A DNA stretch of 19,583 bases from Anaerolineae bacterium (lineage in GTDB: Bacteria; Chloroflexota; Anaerolineae; 4572-78; J111), in contig JAGRBY010000063.1 of assembly GCA_020433835.1 (NCBI GenBank), forward strand, positions 1 to 19,583. The letters are read 5' to 3'. Positions within the stretch are counted from its first letter, which is position 1. Every line of letters starts with the position of its first letter. The notes under the pieces are model-generated. The model saw only the letters and a program-made list of their open reading frames with translations. It did not search any database and was not told the DNA's origin. Both the position numbers and the translations under genes were made by a program. Shown in pieces: positions 15,618-19,583 of this stretch.

Positions 15618-15709
15618 TGGATAGTTAGTTGGTTAGTTGGTTGGTTGGTTGGTTCTCGGATTAAAACCAACCAACTATCCAACTATCCAACCAGCCAACT
15701 ATCTAACCA
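15618..15709. repeat. Interspersed inverted repeat (GGTTGGTT / CCAACTATCC family)
   Basis: The left arm (15618-15654) is built of GGATAG and TTGGTTAG-type units. The right arm (15665-15709) is built of CCAACTATCC-type units and is largely its reverse complement, around a short loop. It occupies the right part of the 309-bp gap 15390-15698 and overlaps the last codons and stop of the hydrolase gene. Related GTTGGATGG units occur at 18451-18507. The rest of the gap is AT-rich promoter sequence. Confidence 0.8.
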
Positions 15710-16757
15710 ATTGCGAATGCAACAACCTATTAAATTCATCCAATTTCTCGATGTAGGGAACGTGGCCGGTGTCTGGCATAACCACTTCTCTATACGAACC
15801 GCCGGCGGCAGCGTATTTTTCGAGCACATCGCGGGTTTGGCTGATCATCGGTTGGGGCGGGTAAACGTTCGGACCGGGCCAATTGGGTAGTAAACCGGCC
15901 GCACCGACGGTGGCCGGATCGGAGGCAGCGGTGTCGGATACGGCTAAATCGTGGCTGCCGCGTATCCATAGCACATCTACTTTGGGGGTCGCAGCGTACA
16001 GGCGCTTTACATCATCGACGTATTTCGGTGAGAGCGCGTTGGCCGCGCCCCATCGTCCCGGGGCTACGTACGGCCAGTTGAGCGACGGAACAAAATCGCC
16101 CGGACTATCCTGGTTGCCTAAATGCATCGCCAGCATAGCATCAACCAGAGCATCTTCACGGGCCGGGATGAAAGGCGGCTTGACAACCAACATTCGAAAG
16201 GCCGAACGGGGAGAGAACATGCTATCGGCGCTGCGATCACCAGCGGCCAGCCGTTTGAGCAGTTCCGGGTTGGCCAGCCCGCCGCCGGAGCCGGCAAAAT
16301 CGTTATAACAGGGCGTGGCCTCGATGCCTTTGACGCCGCCAAAGCCGTACGGCGATCCGGGCGAAACTTGGGTGGCGGTCAGGAAACGTTCCGGGCAATC
16401 CATCAGCAGCCGCCACGTTACAACGCCGCCCAACGAATTGCCGACGATATGGGCCTGCTTGATGCCTAGATAATCGAGCAGTGCCACGGCATCATCGGCT
16501 AAATCGCCTACACCACGGGTGGCATCGATCTTTTTGCGGGGATCGGCCTCGCCAAAGCCGCGTTGGTCGGGAGCAATCCCCCGAAAGCCGGACGGCAGAG
16601 TGACCATCACTTCTTCCCACCACGTGGCTGATGAGATGTTACCGTGGAGAAACAGCACCGGAATACCGTTGTCCGGGCCGGAGAACAAGACTCGCGTTGT
16701 AATGCGGTCAGTTGTTATTGATTTGGCAGTAATACCAGGTAAAGTTGGTATACTCAT
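15699..16757 (-). CDS. Alpha/beta hydrolase
   Basis: The 352-residue protein has the alpha/beta-hydrolase fold. LFLHGN (35-40) forms the oxyanion region. The nucleophile elbow GNSLGG (106-111) carries Ser108. The probable acid is Asp270 in RGSHD, and the catalytic His332 is in DTGHVPYIEKLDEF. The insert between strands 6 and 7 (about 125-255) is a large cap domain and may set substrate choice. The fold covers esterases, lactonases and C-C hydrolases, so no substrate is assigned. AAGGAG lies nine bases before the ATG. The last residues (QLVR) and TAG stop lie inside a repeat element. It follows the acyl-CoA synthetase on the same strand, with a repeat-filled 150-bp gap. Confidence 0.9.
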   Translation of the reverse strand: MSIPTLPGITAKSITTDRITTRVLFSGPDNGIPVLFLHGNISSATWWEEVMVTLPSGFRGIAPDQRGFGEADPRKKIDATRGVGDLADDAVALLDYLGIKQAHIVGNSLGGVVTWRLLMDCPERFLTATQVSPGSPYGFGGVKGIEATPCYNDFAGSGGGLANPELLKRLAAGDRSADSMFSPRSAFRMLVVKPPFIPAREDALVDAMLAMHLGNQDSPGDFVPSLNWPYVAPGRWGAANALSPKYVDDVKRLYAATPKVDVLWIRGSHDLAVSDTAASDPATVGAAGLLPNWPGPNVYPPQPMISQTRDVLEKYAAAGGSYREVVMPDTGHVPYIEKLDEFNRLLHSQLVR

Positions 16758-16801
16758 TTTACAATACTCCTTAATTCATAATGCTTGATGCAGCTACACA
16801 A

Positions 16802-16897
16802 AAAAATTTCACCACAAAGGGCGCAGAGAAACGCAGAGAACACAAAGAATCTCTGTGAACTTTGTGCCTCCTTTGCGTTCTCTGTGGTAAATTTTTA
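16802..16897. repeat. Interspersed inverted repeat (CACAAAG / CAGAGAACGC family)
   Basis: The left arm (16802-16849) and right arm (16850-16897) are imperfect reverse complements over nearly 50 bp each. Examples are TTTCACCACA on the left against TGTGGTAAA on the right, and CGCAGAGAA against TTCTCTG. The element fills the gap between the acyl-CoA synthetase stop and the hydrolase start. Similar sequences are a familiar intergenic repeat in environmental bacterial genomes, by recollection. Confidence 0.8.
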
Positions 16898-16907
16898 AAC
16901 CCTCCAC

Positions 16908-18440
16908 CTACCCAACAAACTTCTCTTTCAACTCTGTCTTCATAACTTTCCCATAGGGCGAATAAGGCAGTGCATCGGTAAAAATAACCTCTTTGGGAAT
17001 TTTGTAACGCGCTAAATGTTGGCCGCAAAAGGTTTGTAATTCTTCCGGGCTGACTGTTTGGTCCGGTTGAAGCACCACAATCATCACGCCGACCTCGCCC
17101 CACTGCGGATGCGGCTTGCCGATGAGAGCGGCTTCGGCGACAGCAGGATGCTCGCGGAAAACAGCCTCGACTTCGGCGGCGTAGATGTTTTCGCCGCCGC
17201 TGATGACCATATCTTTGAAACGACCGGCGATGTAGAAAAAGCCGTCTTCATCCATACGGGCCATATCGCCGGTGTGGAACCAGCCGTCCTGAATGGCGTC
17301 GGCGGTGGCTTCAGGGTTACGCCAGTAGCCGGTGCAGACGTGCGGCCCGGCGATAGTCAGTTCGCCCACCTCGCCAACTGGCACATCGCGACCATCGGTA
17401 TCGACCAGGCGCATGCGGCTGTGAAAAATCGGTTTGCCGACGGAACCGAGCTTGGTCACCGAATCTTCGTCGGTCATCGAGAAACAGTTGGCACCGACCT
17501 CGGTCAGACCATAGCCCTGTCGGAAAATGCCACCTTTAGCCGCCACCCAACTTTCTACCAGCGACTCCGGCAGCGGCGCACCACCGCTGATAAAGAAGCG
17601 CACGCTCTCAAAGCTGGCCTCGGTAAACGCGGCAGTATTCATCCACATTTGAAAGATGGTCGGCACACCAAGGATGACGGTACAGCGCTCCTCATCGATA
17701 ATTTGCACCGATTCTTCTAACTCAAAGGCGCGGGTCACAATGACGCGCCCGCCGACGTAGAGGATCGGCGTTAAGAAAGCGAACAGCCCCCCAGCGTGGA
17801 ACAGCGGCGTGTAGACCGGTGAAACGTCATATTCGGTCAGCCCCCAACTGGCGATGGTATTGATACAGTTATAGACAACCTGCCGATGCGGAATCATCGC
17901 GCCTTTAGGGCGACCGGTGGTGCCGGACGTATAGAGAATAGCCCAGGTATCGTCATCGTCCAGCGGTGGCGATGGGGGTTCGGCGGTGGAGGCTTGGGCC
18001 AGGCTGGCTTCGTAAGGAATGGCGTTTTCTAACGCGGCATCCTCCAAAGTAATGTAGTGGTCGATGTGAACATCCGGGCGAAGTTCGGCCACCACATCCG
18101 TAAATTCCGGGCCGACGATAACTATTTTCGGCTCACAGTCGTTGATGATGTAGCGCAGTTCGTTGGCGGCCAGCCGCCAGTTGAGCGGCGCGAAAACAGC
18201 GCCCAGTTTAGCCAGCCCGTAAAAGCAATCGATGTAAGCCATAGCGTTGTTGGCTAAAATCGAAACGCGATCACCCTTGCGAATGCCGAATTGGTCATGA
18301 AACCAATTGGCCAACTGATTGGCGCGGGCGTTGAGTTCGGCGTAGGTATAGCGCTGGGGCGCACCCGTGCCGATGAAGACTAACGCTTCACGGTTGGGCG
18401 TTAGATAAGCCCGTTTGCTCAGTATATTTACCGTTTGCAT
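16908..18440 (-). CDS. AMP-dependent acyl-CoA synthetase (fatty-acid--CoA ligase family)
   Basis: The 510-residue enzyme belongs to the ANL adenylating superfamily. It activates a carboxylic acid with ATP to an acyl-AMP and then forms an acyl-CoA thioester. Signature motifs are the P-loop YTSGTTGRPKG (170-180), the ATP/substrate motif GYGLTEVGA (309-317), GWFHTGDMARMDEDGFFYIAGR (386-407) with Asp392 and Arg407, the hinge KDMVISGGENIY (409-420) and the C-terminal catalytic lysine in YGKVMK (Lys498). The length is normal for a short- to long-chain fatty acyl or aryl acid ligase. GGAGGAAATT directly before the ATG is a strong ribosome site. The substrate cannot be read from sequence. It is followed on the same strand by an alpha/beta hydrolase. 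Confidence 0.93.
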   Translation of the reverse strand: MQTVNILSKRAYLTPNREALVFIGTGAPQRYTYAELNARANQLANWFHDQFGIRKGDRVSILANNAMAYIDCFYGLAKLGAVFAPLNWRLAANELRYIINDCEPKIVIVGPEFTDVVAELRPDVHIDHYITLEDAALENAIPYEASLAQASTAEPPSPPLDDDDTWAILYTSGTTGRPKGAMIPHRQVVYNCINTIASWGLTEYDVSPVYTPLFHAGGLFAFLTPILYVGGRVIVTRAFELEESVQIIDEERCTVILGVPTIFQMWMNTAAFTEASFESVRFFISGGAPLPESLVESWVAAKGGIFRQGYGLTEVGANCFSMTDEDSVTKLGSVGKPIFHSRMRLVDTDGRDVPVGEVGELTIAGPHVCTGYWRNPEATADAIQDGWFHTGDMARMDEDGFFYIAGRFKDMVISGGENIYAAEVEAVFREHPAVAEAALIGKPHPQWGEVGVMIVVLQPDQTVSPEELQTFCGQHLARYKIPKEVIFTDALPYSPYGKVMKTELKEKFVG

Positions 18441-18450
18441 AATTTCCTCC

Positions 18451-18543
18451 GTTGGATGGTTATGGTAATCGGTTGGTTTGTTGGATGGAGTGTTGGATGG
18501 TTATAGGTAGTTAATCTTGGCCTCAGCCTTAGCCTTAGCCTTC
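18451..18543. repeat. Mixed short repeats (GTTGGATGG units and CAGCCTTAGCC units)
   Basis: GTTGGATGG occurs at 18451, 18480 and 18492; the first and third are followed by TTAT. At 18519-18543 a CTCAGCCTTAGCCTTAGCC tract belongs to the same family as the repeat at 13119-13235. The two families thus abut in the 252-bp gap 18441-18692. The remainder contains an isolated TATAAT (minus strand, 18607-18602) without a well-placed -35 box. Confidence 0.7.
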
Positions 18544-18692
18544 AAAACGAGGTAAATGGTCGATAGTGTAATTGACGTTTAGTTGTGGGTATCTTACCAG
18601 AATTATAAAATTTAGGCATTTGGGGGCGGGTCAAATTCACTATTCAAATAACAAACAAGTTGGCATGTAAACGATTACAAAGAATTATCAGA

Positions 18693-19160
18693 TTAAAAAG
18701 TACAAGACATGAGATGAAAATGCTCGCGGGCCTCAAAGCCAAGCTGGGTGTAAAGCGCTTTCGCCCGTCGATTGGTTCGGGCGACTTCCAAATGCAGCGC
18801 CACGATGCCCTGGTTCGCTGCTTTGATCTTAATCGCGTCCAACACGGCTCGCCCAAGACCCTGCCCACGAGCTGGAGCCTCGATAAAAAATTCATCGACA
18901 AAGGCATCCCGACCGCCGAACTCGATGCTGTAGCCGTAGCACAGCGCAATGTAGCCGACCACCTGCTGGAACAAAAGGATAAGCCAGATTTGGCCCAGCG
19001 TATTTTTCTCCAACAGCGGCGAAAACGCCTTGATCCGATCCGCATCGGACATTTCGATCTGTTCAAATTGGTGATAGTGGCGCACCAGCGGCAGCAGGAT
19101 ATCGACATCTGTAGGTTCGGCCATTTTCAGTTCCATTTTTCGTTCCATATTTCGTTCCAT
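18693..19160 (-). CDS. GNAT-family N-acetyltransferase
   Basis: The 155-residue protein is a GCN5-related acetyltransferase that moves acetyl from acetyl-CoA to an amine. Motif A, the acetyl-CoA pyrophosphate loop, is ARGQGLGRAVLDAI (97-110). The preceding strand FVDEFFIEAPAR (87-98) and the motif B tract ARTNRRAKALYTQLGF (127-142) are typical. I chose the ATG at 19160 because AGGGAA lies just upstream; a longer reading from 19226 adds 22 residues without a ribosome site. The N-terminus carries three in-frame 12-bp repeats, each starting with ATG. The substrate is unknown. It stands alone between the acyl-CoA synthetase upstream region and the divergent rsgA. Confidence 0.9.
   Translation of the reverse strand: MERNMERKMELKMAEPTDVDILLPLVRHYHQFEQIEMSDADRIKAFSPLLEKNTLGQIWLILLFQQVVGYIALCYGYSIEFGGRDAFVDEFFIEAPARGQGLGRAVLDAIKIKAANQGIVALHLEVARTNRRAKALYTQLGFEAREHFHLMSCTF
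19122..19160 (-). repeat. 12-bp in-frame tandem repeat with four phased start codons
   Basis: ATG codons at 19160, 19148, 19136 and 19124 are spaced exactly 12 bp apart, encoding MERN-MERK-MELK-M. The consensus unit is ATGGAACGAAAA. Gain or loss of a unit would keep the frame. Confidence 0.85.
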
Positions 19161-19265
19161 GGAAATTCCCTTTTGTGCAAGAATTAGGCAACACGTATTG
19201 TACCCGCAGGTAAGCCGGCTCGACAAACCTGGGGTAAACGAGCAACACTATGTTTGCCCTTTTTT

Positions 19266-19347
19266 AGAAACCAGGTTTTTGATGCCGAAATGATTGCCTT
19301 TTGGGGCAAAAAAATGCCTCTTTCTGACGCTAAAAAACCTGGTTTCT
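19266..19347. repeat. Inverted repeat with perfect 15-bp palindromic arms
   Basis: AGAAACCAGGTTTTT (19266-19280) and AAAAACCTGGTTTCT (19333-19347) are exact reverse complements 52 bp apart. Each arm holds an odd palindrome AAACC-A/T-GGTTT. A small inner hairpin TTGCC (19294-19298)/GGCAA (19305-19309) sits in the spacer. It fills the divergent gap between the GNAT gene and rsgA. Confidence 0.85.
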
Positions 19348-19401
19348 TGCCATAATACTCTGTTTTTTTGTTCATTTTGAATTTGGGAGTATCATCGCAG
19401 C

Positions 19402-19583
19402 ATGATGAAATCAACCTCACCTGTTCCCGATAAATCGCTCGAACAATACGGCTGGCAACCCGAATTGGCCCAGGCCTTTGCCCCTTACGCAGGCTCCGGC
19501 TTTGCGGCGGGCCGCGTCGCGGTTGAGCATCGAGAGCGCTACTTCGTGTTGACCGCCGAGGGCGAGTACGATGCTGAAGTAAC
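19402..19583 (+). CDS. rsgA: Ribosome small-subunit-dependent GTPase A, N-terminal fragment (cut by window edge)
   Basis: The open frame from the ATG at 19402 (or the adjacent ATG at 19405) runs off the right edge after 60 codons. It encodes LEQYGWQPELAQAFAPYA, then GRVAVEHRERYFVLTAEGEY. This matches the N-terminal segment and start of the OB-fold domain of RsgA (YjeQ), a circularly permuted GTPase that checks maturation of the 30S subunit. The GTPase motifs lie outside the window. GGGAG about 12 bases upstream is a weak ribosome site. The identification rests on the N-terminal pattern alone. Confidence 0.75.
   Translation, partial: MMKSTSPVPDKSLEQYGWQPELAQAFAPYAGSGFAAGRVAVEHRERYFVLTAEGEYDAEV

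Overview
The window looks like chromosomal DNA of a free-living bacterium, most likely a member of the Chloroflexota (Anaerolineae-like). This is inferred, not proven. The hints are several lipoproteins with Pro/Thr/Glu-rich linkers behind the lipobox, a DUF3105 protein, a lipid-anchored intradiol-dioxygenase-like protein, moderate GC with GTG starts on several genes, and intergenic spacers crowded with short palindromic repeat families. No rRNA, tRNA, CRISPR array, phage gene or transposase was seen.

Layout. 1-205 is the end of a 41-bp tandem repeat array. 214-5270 (minus) is a likely operon read from right to left: APH-type phosphotransferase, SAM methyltransferase overlapping it out of frame, MFS transporter fused to HEAT repeats, and a sugar-nucleotidyltransferase-like protein whose start lies one base beyond the transporter stop. 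5438-10950 (plus) holds lspA (lipoprotein signal peptidase), an orphan sugar-binding lipoprotein followed 15 bp later by a membrane HAMP/PP2C (RsbU-like) phosphatase, a membrane-anchored DsbA-like thioredoxin-fold protein interrupted by one in-frame UGA, and a DUF3105 membrane protein. ftsH (10967-12862, minus) converges on that block. 13302-15389 (minus) is a three-gene cell-surface operon: double helix-hairpin-helix lipoprotein, four-helix membrane protein, intradiol-dioxygenase-like lipoprotein. 15699-18440 (minus) holds an alpha/beta hydrolase and an acyl-CoA synthetase. 18693-19160 (minus) is a GNAT acetyltransferase. The 5' end of rsgA (plus) runs off the right edge.

Main discovery. The DsbA-like gene at 9288-10151 is open in a single frame apart from one TGA at 9693-9695. 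That TGA sits exactly where the first cysteine of the CxxC active site belongs, giving F-K-U-A-F-C. It is followed at the right distance by a hairpin with a 7-bp upper stem, a GUU apical loop, a symmetric internal loop and a 5-bp lower stem, as expected of a bacterial SECIS element. The gene is best read as a UxxC selenoprotein of 287 residues, not as two broken ORFs.

Other points of interest. The binding lipoprotein and PP2C phosphatase form a possible extracellular-ligand-to-phosphatase signalling pair without a permease. A perfect 10-bp inverted repeat spans the -10 box of their promoter. Almost every sizeable intergenic gap carries a palindromic or inverted repeat element, mostly of different families.
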